In this document: positions 39,055-48,559 of the stretch, piece by piece | Layout: each line of letters begins with the position of its first letter | Position numbering within the stretch: position 1 is the stretch's first letter | Source: Microbacterium sp. 1.5R | Lineage (GTDB): Bacteria > Actinomycetota > Actinomycetes > Actinomycetales > Microbacteriaceae | DNA length: 64,000 nt | Assembly: GCF_001889265.1 (NCBI RefSeq) | Contig: NZ_CP018151.1 | Span: forward strand, 1-64,000 | Direction: 5' to 3' | Position numbers and translations under genes: made by a program | Notes under the pieces: model-generated | The model's input: only the letters and a program-made list of their open reading frames with translations | Databases searched by the model: none | What the model was told of the DNA's origin: nothing

Positions 39055-40270
39055 GGACGGTCCCGTCGAGCAGACGGTTCACCGGCAGGTACGCCTTGGT
39101 GTACTCGTGGCCCGCCGCGGCATCCTCGTCGAGGTCCACACCGAGACCGGGCTGGTCGCCGGGGTGCAGGAAGCCCTTGTCGAACGTGAACGAGGTCTGG
39201 AACACCTCGAGCGTCTGCTCGTTGTGCGGCATGTACTCCTGGATGCCGAAGTTGTGGATCGCCAGGTCGAGATGCAGCGCCGCGGCCATGCCGACCGGCG
39301 AGATGTCGGTCGGCCCGTGGATGCCGGACTTGATGCCGTAGATCGCGGCGAAGTCGAGCAGCTTCTTCATGGCCGTGATGCCACCGGTGTGGGTCACCGC
39401 CGAGCGCACGTAGTCGATCAGGCGCTCGGTGATGAGGGTCTGATAGTCGAAGACCGAGTTGAAGACCTCGCCGATCGCGAGCGGCGTGGTCGAGTGCTGA
39501 CGCACGAGCCGCAGGGCGGTCTGATCTTCGCCGGGGGTGCAGTCCTCGAGCCAGAACAGGTCGTAGGGCTCGATGTCCTTCGCGAAGCGCGCGGCCTCGA
39601 TCGGCGACATGCGGTGGTGTCCGTCGTGCAGGATGCGGAGGTCGGTGCCGAAGTCCTCCCGGATCTGCGAGAAGATCCCCGGCATGTGGTTGAGGTAGTT
39701 GCGGGTGTCCCAGGTCTCTTCGCTGGGGCGGTCGCCCGAGCGCTTGGCGGGCTCGTAGTCGTAGCGCACGCCGGGGCCCGCGGCAGAGACGCCGTAGATC
39801 TGCCCGAGGCCGGGAACACCGGTCTGCACGCGGACGGCGGTGAAGCCGAGCTCCTCGTATCCGGTGATCGCGTTCTTCAGGGCGGCGTAGTCGGTGCCCG
39901 AGGCGTGCGCGTAGACGCGGACGCCCTCGCGGCTGGCGCCGCCGAGAAGCTGGTACAACGGCATCCCGGCCTTCTTCGCCTTGATGTCCCACAGCGCCAT
40001 GTCGACCGCGGCGATGGCCGCCATGGTGACGGGTCCGCGACGCCAGTACGGGCCGCGGTAGAGGTACTGCCAGGTGTCTTCGATCCTGTCCTCATCGCGA
40101 CCGATCAGCATCGAGGCGACGTGGTCGGACAGGTACGATGCGACGGCGAGCTCGCGACCGTTCAGAGTGGCGTCGCCCAGGCCGACGATGCCGTCGGAGG
40201 TCGTGATCTTGAGCGTGACGAAGTTGCGTCCGGGGCTGGTGATGTTGACGTCGACGATCTCGATGGTCAT
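39044..40270 (-). CDS. manD: ManD-type mannonate dehydratase (enolase superfamily)
   Basis: The product is 408 aa. The three metal ligands are Asp in ILHDGHH, Glu in WLEDCTP and Glu in AIGEVFN, with catalytic Arg/Tyr in [16 protein letters not shown] and His in HDGHH. The chain resembles RspA/ManD. It dehydrates D-mannonate to KDG. The family includes high- and low-efficiency members, so substrate strength is uncertain. AGGAG precedes the ATG. A GC-rich hairpin lies between it and the upstream transporter. Confidence 0.9.
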   Translation of the reverse strand: MTIEIVDVNITSPGRNFVTLKITTSDGIVGLGDATLNGRELAVASYLSDHVASMLIGRDEDRIEDTWQYLYRGPYWRRGPVTMAAIAAVDMALWDIKAKKAGMPLYQLLGGASREGVRVYAHASGTDYAALKNAITGYEELGFTAVRVQTGVPGLGQIYGVSAAGPGVRYDYEPAKRSGDRPSEETWDTRNYLNHMPGIFSQIREDFGTDLRILHDGHHRMSPIEAARFAKDIEPYDLFWLEDCTPGEDQTALRLVRQHSTTPLAIGEVFNSVFDYQTLITERLIDYVRSAVTHTGGITAMKKLLDFAAIYGIKSGIHGPTDISPVGMAAALHLDLAIHNFGIQEYMPHNEQTLEVFQTSFTFDKGFLHPGDQPGLGVDLDEDAAAGHEYTKAYLPVNRLLDGTVHDW

Positions 40271-40302
40271 GTCGTTCTCTCCTGGAGGTGCGGAATGAGG
40301 GG

Positions 40303-40332
40303 GGGGTGCGGGCGTTCGGGCGCCCGCACCCC
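40303..40332 (-). promoter_or_regulatory. Intra-operon hairpin between symporter and manD
   Basis: GGGGTGCGGGCG (40303-40314) and CGCCCGCACCCC (40321-40332) form a perfect 12-bp stem with a six-base loop. It lies 21 bases beyond the transporter stop and 33 bases before the manD start. No T run follows in the direction of transcription, so it may stabilise upstream mRNA or cause partial termination. Confidence 0.6.
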
Positions 40333-40353
40333 TGGTCGTGAAGAGCGGTCCGA

Positions 40354-41745
40354 TCAGATCGCGTCGCGCGGGTCCGTGAGGTCGCGGCCGGCGACCTCCG
40401 GCATCCAGATCGAGGCGATGAGCGCGCACAGCGTGAAGATGAACAGCATGATGATGATCGGGATGAACGAGCCGGTGACGGCCGACACCCACGCGGCGGC
40501 GATGACGGGGCCCGCACCGGTCGCGACGATGGCGGCGATCTCGCGTGCCATGGCCGTGAACGTGTAGCGGTTGCGGGATCCGAAGAGCTCGGGGAGCGTG
40601 AGGTTCTCGAGCGACGCGAAGCTCATCACCGCGAGGTTGTGCAGCACCACGTAGCCGACGAACACCTGCACGGTGTCCTTGCTGCTGATCATGAGCATGG
40701 TCGGGACGATGATGATGAGCGCGATGATCGCCCACACCATGTACATGCGCTTGCGGCCGAAGCGGTCGCCGAGCCAGCCCGACAGGGGCACCGTGATGAA
40801 GGCGACGAGCGACGAGACGATCACGGCGTTGACGCCGATCGAGCGGTCGAGCAGCAGCACGACGGTGATGTAGCTGATCAGGTAGGTCTGGATCATGCCC
40901 GAGTTGCCGGCCTGGCCGAAGCGCAGCAGGAGCGCGATCGAGAACGCCTTCCAGGGCTTGCGGTTCATCGCCTCGAGCGTGCGGATGTCGTTGGTCTCGG
41001 TGGCGAGCTTCACGACCTCTTCACGCGAGAGCGCCTTGCCGTCGACGACGTCGTCGCGCTCTTCGAAGACCGGGGTCTCCTTGAGGTTGAAGCGCACCCA
41101 GATCGCGAAGAGCATGATGACGGCGCTGGCGATGAACGGGATGCGCCACGCCCAGGCGATGACCTCGTCTTCGCTGTACGCGACGAGCAGGATCGCCCAG
41201 ATGCCCGAGGCGAGCAGGGTTCCGCAGTTCGTGCCCAGTGCGACGAGCGAGGCGATGATGCCTCGGCGCTTGGCGGGGGCGTACTCGGCGAGCATGACGC
41301 CCGCACCCGAGATCTCGGCTCCGGCTCCGAAGCCCTGCGCGATGCGGAGCAGCACGAGGAGGATCGGGGCGAGGACGCCCACCTGCGAGTAGGTCGGAAG
41401 GAATCCGATGAGGGTGGTCGCGAGACCCATCAGGAGGATCGTGTAGAAGAGGACCTTCGTGCGACCGGTCTTGTCGCCGAGGCGGGCGAAGAAGAATGCG
41501 CCGACCGGGCGGGCGACGTAGCCGACGCCGTAGGTGGCCATCGCGGCGACCACGGCCACGGCGGGGTTCTCGGACGAGAAGAACAGATCGGCGAAGACCA
41601 GGGCGGCTGCCAGCGAGTAGAGCTGGTAGTCCATGAACTCGAGGGCCGTGCCGAGCCATCCGGAGATGGCGGCGCGCACGAGGTCGCGCACCGACCTCTT
41701 CGCGGCAGGATCGGCGACCGTGGCGGTCGTCTGCGGTTCGGACAT
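40354..41745 (-). CDS. MFS metabolite:H+ symporter
   Basis: The product is 463 aa with 12 predicted helices. The MHS-type loop [10 protein letters not shown] between helices 2 and 3, and [16 protein letters not shown] in helix 4-5, are conserved. It probably imports the sugar acid that feeds the surrounding operon. An AAGGAG site precedes the ATG at 41745. The exact substrate (gulonate, idonate, glucuronate or another) cannot be read. Confidence 0.88.
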   Translation of the reverse strand: MSEPQTTATVADPAAKRSVRDLVRAAISGWLGTALEFMDYQLYSLAAALVFADLFFSSENPAVAVVAAMATYGVGYVARPVGAFFFARLGDKTGRTKVLFYTILLMGLATTLIGFLPTYSQVGVLAPILLVLLRIAQGFGAGAEISGAGVMLAEYAPAKRRGIIASLVALGTNCGTLLASGIWAILLVAYSEDEVIAWAWRIPFIASAVIMLFAIWVRFNLKETPVFEERDDVVDGKALSREEVVKLATETNDIRTLEAMNRKPWKAFSIALLLRFGQAGNSGMIQTYLISYITVVLLLDRSIGVNAVIVSSLVAFITVPLSGWLGDRFGRKRMYMVWAIIALIIIVPTMLMISSKDTVQVFVGYVVLHNLAVMSFASLENLTLPELFGSRNRYTFTAMAREIAAIVATGAGPVIAAAWVSAVTGSFIPIIIMLFIFTLCALIASIWMPEVAGRDLTDPRDAI

Positions 41746-41804
41746 GGGAGGTACTCCTTCGGACCAGGATCGGGTGGGGTGCGCGGGGAGCGCGGAGGGT
41801 GTTG

Positions 41805-42809
41805 CTAGAGGGCCAGCAGGACCTTCGCCGAGGCGGACGAGTCGCGAGCGAGTTCGAAGGCCTGGACGGCGTCGGATGCCGGGAGGACGTGCGAGATGAC
41901 GGAGTCGAGGGCGTCGGACTCGGCCAGCAGCGCTACCGCGTCGTCGATCTCGGTCGAGAAGCGGAAGGCGCCGCGGATGGTGAGCTCCTTGGCGAGCATC
42001 GGCGCGAGGTTCACTCCGATGTCGGCGTTCGGCAGCATCCCGACCTGCACGATGGTGCCGACGCGGCGGGCCGCGCGCACCGCCTGGGTGAGGGCCACTC
42101 CGACGCCGGAGCATTCGAACACGATGTCGTAGGACTCGTTCTCGATGGTGTCGCGACCGACGAGCGATACCTCGGTCGCGCCGAGGGACGTCGCGCGGTC
42201 GAGAGGCTCTTCACGCACGTCGCTCGCGCCGACCACCGCGGCACCCGCGTGAAGTGCCGCAGCGACGACGAGGAGTCCGATGGGCCCCGCGCCGATCACG
42301 AGCACCCGCTTGCCGGTGATGTCTCCGGCGAGGCTCACGGCGTGGATCGCCACGGCCAGCGGCTCGGCGAGGGCTGCGCGCTCGAGCGGAAGGGATGCGG
42401 GGAGCACGCGCAGCATGTGGTCTTCGACGATCAGCAGCTCGGATGCCCCGCCCTGGCGGTGGGGGTTCGCGGCGGCGCTGCCGAAGTAGTCGCCGCCGGG
42501 ACGCAGATGCGGGTGGCCTTCGAGCCCGGGGACCTCGGCGCCGTAGCGCGCGGGGTGCACGGTGACGGGGGTGCCGGGTTCCAGGCGGCCGGACGGGTCC
42601 AGGTCGACGACACCCGACAGCTCATGGCCGGGGGTGAGCGGCTCGCGGATCGTGTACTCGCCGTTCGCTCCGTGGAAGTAGTAGTGCAGGTCGGAGCCGC
42701 AGATGCCGACGAAGTTCACGCGGAGGCGGACCTCGCCGTCGCCGGGGGTCGGGACCTCGCGGTCCTCCCAGCGGATGTCTTCCTTGCCGTGGATGGCGAG
42801 AGCCTTCAT
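41805..42809 (-). CDS. Zinc-type medium-chain dehydrogenase (L-idonate/L-gulonate 5-dehydrogenase-like)
   Basis: The product is 334 aa. The catalytic zinc ligands are Cys in GICGSD and His/Glu in TPGHE. The Rossmann motif is GAGPIGLLV. The structural zinc lobe lacks its usual four cysteines (segment VHPARYGAEVPGLEG), which is odd for the family. It likely oxidises L-idonate or L-gulonate at C5, consistent with context and the IdnD/RspB relatives. Four-base overlap with uxuB. Confidence 0.8.
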   Translation of the reverse strand: MKALAIHGKEDIRWEDREVPTPGDGEVRLRVNFVGICGSDLHYYFHGANGEYTIREPLTPGHELSGVVDLDPSGRLEPGTPVTVHPARYGAEVPGLEGHPHLRPGGDYFGSAAANPHRQGGASELLIVEDHMLRVLPASLPLERAALAEPLAVAIHAVSLAGDITGKRVLVIGAGPIGLLVVAAALHAGAAVVGASDVREEPLDRATSLGATEVSLVGRDTIENESYDIVFECSGVGVALTQAVRAARRVGTIVQVGMLPNADIGVNLAPMLAKELTIRGAFRFSTEIDDAVALLAESDALDSVISHVLPASDAVQAFELARDSSASAKVLLAL

Positions 42810-44338
42810 GGCTGCAACTCCTCTGCGCGGGTGAGTGATGGTGTGGTGGTCTGGGATGCCGAGACGGCATCGGCGATCGCGGCGTCGACGCCGCGCCGCT
42901 GGATCGTGTCGACGAGCTCGCCGACGCGCGCGATGAACGCATCCTGTGATCCGAGTCCATCACCGAACAGGTGAAGCTCGCCGATCACGCGCTGTGCCAG
43001 CTCACGACCCGTGCGGGCGCTCGCCGCATAGTCGGCGAGACGCTCTCGGGCGCCGTCGGTCATCGCGGCGGCGTGCAGGCCCGGGTCGAATCCGGGAAGC
43101 GGGGCGATGCACGACAGGTATCCGGCGACCGTGAGGGCGATCAGGTGGGGCATCTCGCCGAGCCGCAGCGCCCGCAGGGCGGGCTCCGGGATGCGCTGGC
43201 GCAGCTTCACGGAGCCGTCCGTACCGACCTGGCTGGTGCGGTGACCCAGGGCGCTGTTGGCCCAGCGCTCGAACAGCTCGCTCTCGTAGGCGCGAATGTC
43301 GACGCCGGACGGAACCTCGATCGAGGGCTCGTACTCGTCACGCAGCACGGCGCGCGCCGCGCTCTCGATGCCGTCGAGCCCGATGGCCTCGGGGATCGTC
43401 CCCACTCCGCTGAGCGCGCCGAGGTAGGCGATCAGCGAGTGCGTGCCGTTGAGCAGTCGCACCTTCATCTGCTCGTAGCGTCCGACCTCGTCGGTGAACA
43501 CGGCACCGCCGGCCTCCCAGGCGGGGCGTCCGCCGGCGAAGCGGTCTTCGATCGCCCACATCGTGAACGGCTCGGCAGGCACCGGGATGTCGTCGCGGGC
43601 GCCGAGCAGGGTGTCGACGCGGGTGCGCAGCTCGGAGGTGGTCGCGGGCACGATGCGATCGACCATGCTCGAGGGGAACGACACGGCGCGGTCGAGGAAG
43701 GCGAGGGTGTCGGCGCCTTCGGATCCGGGCAGCTCGTGCAGGAACTCCCGGACGAGCTTCTCGGTGTGGGCGCCGTTGGCCGAGAGGTTGTCGCAGCTGA
43801 GGATCGAGATCGGCGCTCCACCGGCTGCGGCACGGGCCTGCAGGCCACGGGCGAGCTGGCCGATGGTCGAGCGGGCGGCGCCGCCCCGGAGGTCGGAGCG
43901 CACGGTGTCGTCGTCGAGGTCGAGATGCTGCGTGGCGGGGGAGTAGCTGTAGCCGTTCTCGGTGACGGTGAGGGTCACGATGCGGATGCCGGGGTCGGTG
44001 ATCTGTGCGACGACGCGCTCGGGCTGCTCGGCGCCGACGAAGGCGTCGGCGTGCACACCGGGGATGGTGAGTGACGTGGTGCCCGGGGCGATGGTCGCGA
44101 CCGTGTAGAGCATGTCCTGGGCGTGCATCGCGTCGACGATGGTGCGCGAACGCGAGGCGACACCGACGATGCCCCAGTCGCCGCCCGCGGACTGCAGCGC
44201 GGCTGCCGTATAGACGGCCTGGTGTGCCCGGTGGAAGCTGCCGAGGCCGAGGTGCAGGATGCCGGGGGTCGTCGGAGCGACCAGCGGGGATGCGGTGGCA
44301 GAGGTCGTGCGGCGCAGGACCGGTGCTGGGATGCTCAC
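42806..44338 (-). CDS. uxuB: UxuB-type fructuronate reductase / D-mannonate oxidoreductase
   Basis: The product is 510 aa of the mannitol dehydrogenase family. The NAD-binding motif is GLGSFHRAHQAVY, and the conserved Lys-Asn-His is in KVRLLNGTHSLIAYLG. It interconverts D-fructuronate and D-mannonate. The start is GTG 44338 with AAGGAG nine bases upstream, giving a protein beginning MSIPAPVLRR. It is the first gene of the catabolic operon, transcribed from the TTGACA promoter at 44428. Confidence 0.88.
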   Translation of the reverse strand: MSIPAPVLRRTTSATASPLVAPTTPGILHLGLGSFHRAHQAVYTAAALQSAGGDWGIVGVASRSRTIVDAMHAQDMLYTVATIAPGTTSLTIPGVHADAFVGAEQPERVVAQITDPGIRIVTLTVTENGYSYSPATQHLDLDDDTVRSDLRGGAARSTIGQLARGLQARAAAGGAPISILSCDNLSANGAHTEKLVREFLHELPGSEGADTLAFLDRAVSFPSSMVDRIVPATTSELRTRVDTLLGARDDIPVPAEPFTMWAIEDRFAGGRPAWEAGGAVFTDEVGRYEQMKVRLLNGTHSLIAYLGALSGVGTIPEAIGLDGIESAARAVLRDEYEPSIEVPSGVDIRAYESELFERWANSALGHRTSQVGTDGSVKLRQRIPEPALRALRLGEMPHLIALTVAGYLSCIAPLPGFDPGLHAAAMTDGARERLADYAASARTGRELAQRVIGELHLFGDGLGSQDAFIARVGELVDTIQRRGVDAAIADAVSASQTTTPSLTRAEELQP

Positions 44339-44404
44339 GCGGTGGCTCCTTCGCTCGGGGCCGCGCACCGCTGAGGGTGATCGGCGTTGATCGTCATGCA
44401 AATC

Positions 44405-44433
44405 AGTGTGCAGTGTTTGTACAAACTTGTCAA
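44405..44433 (-). promoter_or_regulatory. Promoter and operator of the gulonate/mannonate operon
   Basis: On the minus strand, TTGACA (44428-44433) and CACACT (44405-44410) are 17 bases apart. The perfect 12-bp palindrome GTTTGTACAAAC (44415-44426) sits exactly inside the spacer, so the adjacent LacI protein could block the promoter and its own gene at once. Confidence 0.75.
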
Positions 44434-44490
44434 GCAGTTTTACATCGAGGTGGAGGATCGTAGGATTGCCTGCGAGGGCGGGAGAACGAC

Positions 44491-45462
44491 ATGGCAGCGA
44501 CGCTGACGGATGTGGCACGACGCGCAGGCGTGTCCATCGCGACCGCATCGCGTGCTTTCGGGGAGCCCGATCGCCTCGCCCCGAACACCCTCGGCCGCGT
44601 GCTCGAAGCGGCGGGGGAGCTCGGTTACGCGGCGTCGCAGTCGGCCACCGCCACGCGCACCTTCGGGGTCGTCGTGCCCGACGTCGCGAACCCCGTCTAC
44701 GCCACTCTGCTCAAGGCGATCCAGGGGCAGGCATGGCACGGACGCCACCGCATCGTGCTCTTCGACGCCGACGAGGACCTGCGCCGCGAACGCGAGCAGA
44801 TCGAGCAGGCCCGAAAGCTCGACGGCATGCTGCTGTGCTCACCCCGTCTGCCCGACGCCGACGTGCTCGACCTCGTCGGAGACACCCCCTACGTCGTGGT
44901 CAACCGGCAGATCGACGGCGCACCGTGCGTGCTCATGGACACCGAGCACGGACCTGCGCAGGCGATCGAGCACCTCGCCGCCCTCGGGCACACGCACATC
45001 GCCTACGCCGCCGGTCCGCGCGGATCATGGGCCGATGTGCGCCGCGCCGACACCGTCGCGCGAGCGTGCGAGCGCCACGGCATCCGTCTCACCGGGCTCA
45101 GCCACCATGCCGCGTCCATTCAGGGCGGACGGGCCGCAGCCGCACCGGCGGCGGCGAGCGGCGCCACGGCCGTCATCGCCTACAACGACCTCGTCGCCCT
45201 GGGACTCGAGGCCGGATTGCTCGAGCTGGGCAAGCGGTGCCCCGTCGACATCAGCATCGTCGGCATCGATGACATCGACCTCGCGGGTGCGGTCACCCCG
45301 GCGCTCACGACGGTGCGGATGCCGATCGAACGCAGTGGCGCGCTCGCCGTCGACCTGCTTCTGCAGGCGATGAACGGCACCGCGATCGACGACGTCGTGA
45401 CCCTCGGGTCGCAGCTGATCGTGCGCGCGTCGACCGCTCCGCCGCTTGACGACTCCCGCTGA
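44491..45462 (+). CDS. LacI-family regulator of the gulonate/mannonate operon
   Basis: The product is 323 aa. The N-terminal LacI helix-turn-helix (LTDVARRAGVSIATASRAFGEPDRLAP) is followed by a periplasmic-binding-like effector domain (about 57-320). It stands divergently from uxuB and next to the GTTTGTACAAAC palindrome, so it probably represses the operon until a pathway intermediate binds. The effector is unknown. A GGAG site precedes the ATG. Confidence 0.9.
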   Translation: MAATLTDVARRAGVSIATASRAFGEPDRLAPNTLGRVLEAAGELGYAASQSATATRTFGVVVPDVANPVYATLLKAIQGQAWHGRHRIVLFDADEDLRREREQIEQARKLDGMLLCSPRLPDADVLDLVGDTPYVVVNRQIDGAPCVLMDTEHGPAQAIEHLAALGHTHIAYAAGPRGSWADVRRADTVARACERHGIRLTGLSHHAASIQGGRAAAAPAAASGATAVIAYNDLVALGLEAGLLELGKRCPVDISIVGIDDIDLAGAVTPALTTVRMPIERSGALAVDLLLQAMNGTAIDDVVTLGSQLIVRASTAPPLDDSR

Positions 45463-45517
45463 GTCGCCCACCGTCGCACCGTGTCCGACAGGTGAGTACC
45501 GCGGAGTGCGGCCCGTG

Positions 45518-46144
45518 TCAGCGGAGAATGCCCTTTCGGCGGGCCGCCGAGACGGCCGCGGTGCGTGAGGTGACATCGAGCTTCGAGAAGATGTGCGCGA
45601 GATGCGATTTCACGGTCGTCTCGCTGACGAAGAGCTCGTCGGCGACCTCGCTGTTCGACCGGCCGGCGGCGACGCGCTCGAGCACCTCGATCTCACGGCT
45701 GCTGAGACTGACTCGGGGTGCACGCATCCGGTCGAGCAATCGCGAGGCGATCACGGGCGCGAGAGCACTCTCTCCGGCGGCCGCCGCGCGCACGGCGGCG
45801 GTCAGCTCGTGCGGCGGGGCGTCCTTCAGCAGATATCCGCTCGCACCGGCCTCGACGGCGCCGAGGATGTCGGCATCCGAGTCGTAGTTGGTGAGCACGA
45901 GCACGTAGGGCGGGGCTTCGAGCGCCCGGATGCGTCGCGTCGCATCCACACCCGTGGTCGCCGTCTGAGAGCCGAACTGGAGGTCCATCAACACCACGTC
46001 GGGGTTCTCGCGCTCCGCGCAGGCGACCGCTTCATCAGGCGTGGCCGCCTCCGCGACCACCTCGAGATCCGGTTCCAGGCTGAACAGGGCATGGAGACCG
46101 GCACGGACGATGGGGTGGTCGTCGGCGATCACGAGGCGGATCAT
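45518..46144 (-). CDS. LuxR/NarL-family response regulator
   Basis: The product is 208 aa. The receiver has D8-D9, phospho-acceptor Asp54 in VLMDLQFG and a LLKDA lysine. The GerE helix-turn-helix is about 143-205 (LSSREIEVLERVAAGRSNSEVADELFVSET). It overlaps the kinase gene by four bases. Its probable target is the divergent ABC transporter operon at 47489. Confidence 0.92.
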   Translation of the reverse strand: MIRLVIADDHPIVRAGLHALFSLEPDLEVVAEAATPDEAVACAERENPDVVLMDLQFGSQTATTGVDATRRIRALEAPPYVLVLTNYDSDADILGAVEAGASGYLLKDAPPHELTAAVRAAAAGESALAPVIASRLLDRMRAPRVSLSSREIEVLERVAAGRSNSEVADELFVSETTVKSHLAHIFSKLDVTSRTAAVSAARRKGILR

Positions 46145-47325
46145 ACGAACTCCGTGAGGGGGAGGTCGACGGTGAGCGTCGTTCCCCGCCCGGATGCCGT
46201 GCCGATCACGAGTCTTCCCCCGAGCTGCTCCACTCGCTCGGCGGTGGCGCGCAGACCGAAGGAATCGGACTTCTCAGCGGTCCCCGGCGCAGGGAGCTCG
46301 GCGTCGAATCCGTCTCCGTCATCTTCGACCGTGAAGCGCAGGTGGTCGTTCTCGATGCCGATGGTGACCGTCGCCGTCGTCGCGTGAGCGTGCTGGATGA
46401 CGTTGGCGATGGCTCCCTGCGTGATGCGCAGCAGCGCCGTCTGCAGGTGCATGGGCAGCACGACAGCGTCGGACACCCGCACCTGGACGTCGAGTCCCTG
46501 CGTAGCCCACTGCGTTCGCGCCAGTCGGCGCAGCGCCCCGCCGAGGGCCTGGTCGTCGAGCTGGGGTGGGGTCAGCTCACGGATGAATCGCCGAGCCTCG
46601 ACGAGGTTCGCGGCGGCCGTCTCGCGCGCGAGCCGGATGTGCTCGATGCCCGGTCGGGTGTCATCGGCGCGTTCCGCGGCGTGCAGCAGCATCTGGATGC
46701 TGGAGAGTCCCTGCGCGAGTGTGTCGTGGATCTCGCGGGCGAGCCGGGCGCGCTCCGCGAGGACCCCCGACTCGTGTTCGCGCGCGGCGAGCTGTCCGCG
46801 GGTCGCCAGCAGTTCGCTGACCAGCGCCTCGCGCTGCTGGGCCTCTCTCGCGAGGGCCTGGTAGCCGAGGCCGATCAGGAGGGCGACGCCGGCGCCGACG
46901 AACGGGCCGACCACGCCGCCGACGCTCCACCCGCTGTGGATGCCGAGGGCGCAGACGGCGACGATCGTCGCGGCCAGTATCGCCGCCGATCCCGCCCAGC
47001 GCCCCAGAAGGTGCAGGAACAGGAAGAACAGGGGGAACACGAGGTAGGCGGCGTCGGCGCTCACCCACAGCAGGCCCAACCACTCCGCCGAGAGCAGGGC
47101 GAGCCAGATCAGTGACGTCAGCCGTCGTCCGCGGGAGAGACGAGCGAGCAGCGCACCCGACGCATACGTCGCGCCGACGATCAGCGCCAGGACGATCGCG
47201 GACGCGCTCGACTCCGACGGGTCGAGCACGGCCCGCGCGATGACGACCCCCGTCAGGGCGAAGAAGAGGACGTGGAGACCGGTCCGCAGACCCACGAACA
47301 CCGGGGTCAGAGCGGTATGCGCCAT
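46141..47325 (-). CDS. Sensor histidine kinase paired with the 45518 regulator
   Basis: The product is 394 aa. Five or six transmembrane segments fill the first 155 residues. The HisKA_3 segment follows with His200 in LAREIHDTLAQG, then a HATPase domain (TVEDDGDGFD, SFGLRATAERVEQLGG). The ATG at 47325 lies seven bases after TAGAGT on the minus strand, a leaderless arrangement, which decides it over an upstream start. It resembles LiaS/DesK-type kinases. The stimulus is unknown. Confidence 0.9.
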   Translation of the reverse strand: MAHTALTPVFVGLRTGLHVLFFALTGVVIARAVLDPSESSASAIVLALIVGATYASGALLARLSRGRRLTSLIWLALLSAEWLGLLWVSADAAYLVFPLFFLFLHLLGRWAGSAAILAATIVAVCALGIHSGWSVGGVVGPFVGAGVALLIGLGYQALAREAQQREALVSELLATRGQLAAREHESGVLAERARLAREIHDTLAQGLSSIQMLLHAAERADDTRPGIEHIRLARETAAANLVEARRFIRELTPPQLDDQALGGALRRLARTQWATQGLDVQVRVSDAVVLPMHLQTALLRITQGAIANVIQHAHATTATVTIGIENDHLRFTVEDDGDGFDAELPAPGTAEKSDSFGLRATAERVEQLGGRLVIGTASGRGTTLTVDLPLTEFV

Positions 47326-47488
47326 GGCTCGAACTCTACGCCGACGAGCGCACCACGGCATCGTCCGAAAGGACGATCGAGGCGTCCTCACTCCGGGCGC
47401 GAAAGGCTCGTCGAGCGGCCGATGACGTCGAATGGGCCGACGGCGAAAGTGGAATGGTCACCGCACCGGAGACAGGAAAGGCACCACA

Positions 47489-48559
47489 ATGTTCGTCGCG
47501 TTACGCGATCTCCGCTTCGCCAAGGGGCGATTCATCCTCATCGGCTCCGTCGTCGCCCTCATCACCCTGCTCGTCGGGTTCCTCAGCGGACTGACGGGGG
47601 GACTCGCCATCCAGAACGTCTCGGGCGTGCTCGCGCTCCCCGCAGACCGCATCGTGTTCTCCGCACCCTCGGGCGGCGACGGTGCGGCCAGTTTCGCGGA
47701 CTCCGCCATCACCGAGCAGCAGGCGAACGACTGGGCGCAGACGGCAGGGGTGACCGACGCGCGCCCTCTCGGCATCAGTCAGACCCGCGCCGAGACGGAC
47801 GACACCCGGGCCGCGATCGCGGTGTTCGGTGTCGAGCCCGGCTTCGACGCTGCCGCCCCCTCCGAGAACGGACGGCTGCGCCTGTCGGTGCCCGCGGCGG
47901 ACGCGCTCGCCGCGAAGGTCGGCGAGCAGATCGAGATCGCGGGCGTCTCCTACGACGTCGAGTCGATCGAGGGAGATGCCTGGTACAGCCACACTCCGGT
48001 CGTGCAGATGACCCTGCAGGATTGGCAGGCGTACTCGGCATCCACCGGAAACCCTGACGCCTACGCCACGGTCCTCGCTGTCACGGGAGCCCCCGACTGG
48101 GATGCCGCGGATGCGGCGAACGACACGATCTCCGAGACGACGCTCGGATCGCTGTCGGCACTCAGCGCCTTCCGCTCCGAGATCGGATCGCTCCTGCTCA
48201 TAGTCGGCATGCTGTTCGGCATCTCGGGACTCGTCATCGGGGCGTTCTTCACCGTCTGGACGATGCAGCGCAAGGGCGATGTCGCCGTCCTCAAAGCGCT
48301 CGGCGCGAGCACGCGCTCCCTGATCCGAGACGCGTTGGGGCAGGCGCTGATCGTCCTGCTGGCGGGCATCGGCATCGGGCTGAGCCTGGTCACCGCGCTC
48401 GGCCTGCTCGCGGGCACCGCCCTCCCTTTCCTGCTGAGTCCTGTCACGACCATCCTTCCGGGCGGCATCATGATCGCCCTCGGCCTCGCAGGCGCCGCCT
48501 TCGCCCTGCGCTCCGTCACCTCCGCCGACCCTCTCACCGCCCTCGGGAGCAACCGATGA
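47489..48559 (+). CDS. ABC transporter permease (MacB/FtsX type)
   Basis: The product is 356 aa. One N-terminal helix (about 13-40), a large extracellular domain and three C-terminal helices (from about 233) match the MacB/FtsX core, including the GALGASTRSLIRDALGQ-like helix start (ALGASTRSLIRDA). RBS AGGAAAGG lies just before the ATG at 47489. It overlaps the ATPase gene by four bases. It probably exports or resists a membrane-active compound and is likely controlled by the divergent two-component system. Confidence 0.87.
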   Translation: MFVALRDLRFAKGRFILIGSVVALITLLVGFLSGLTGGLAIQNVSGVLALPADRIVFSAPSGGDGAASFADSAITEQQANDWAQTAGVTDARPLGISQTRAETDDTRAAIAVFGVEPGFDAAAPSENGRLRLSVPAADALAAKVGEQIEIAGVSYDVESIEGDAWYSHTPVVQMTLQDWQAYSASTGNPDAYATVLAVTGAPDWDAADAANDTISETTLGSLSALSAFRSEIGSLLLIVGMLFGISGLVIGAFFTVWTMQRKGDVAVLKALGASTRSLIRDALGQALIVLLAGIGIGLSLVTALGLLAGTALPFLLSPVTTILPGGIMIALGLAGAAFALRSVTSADPLTALGSNR

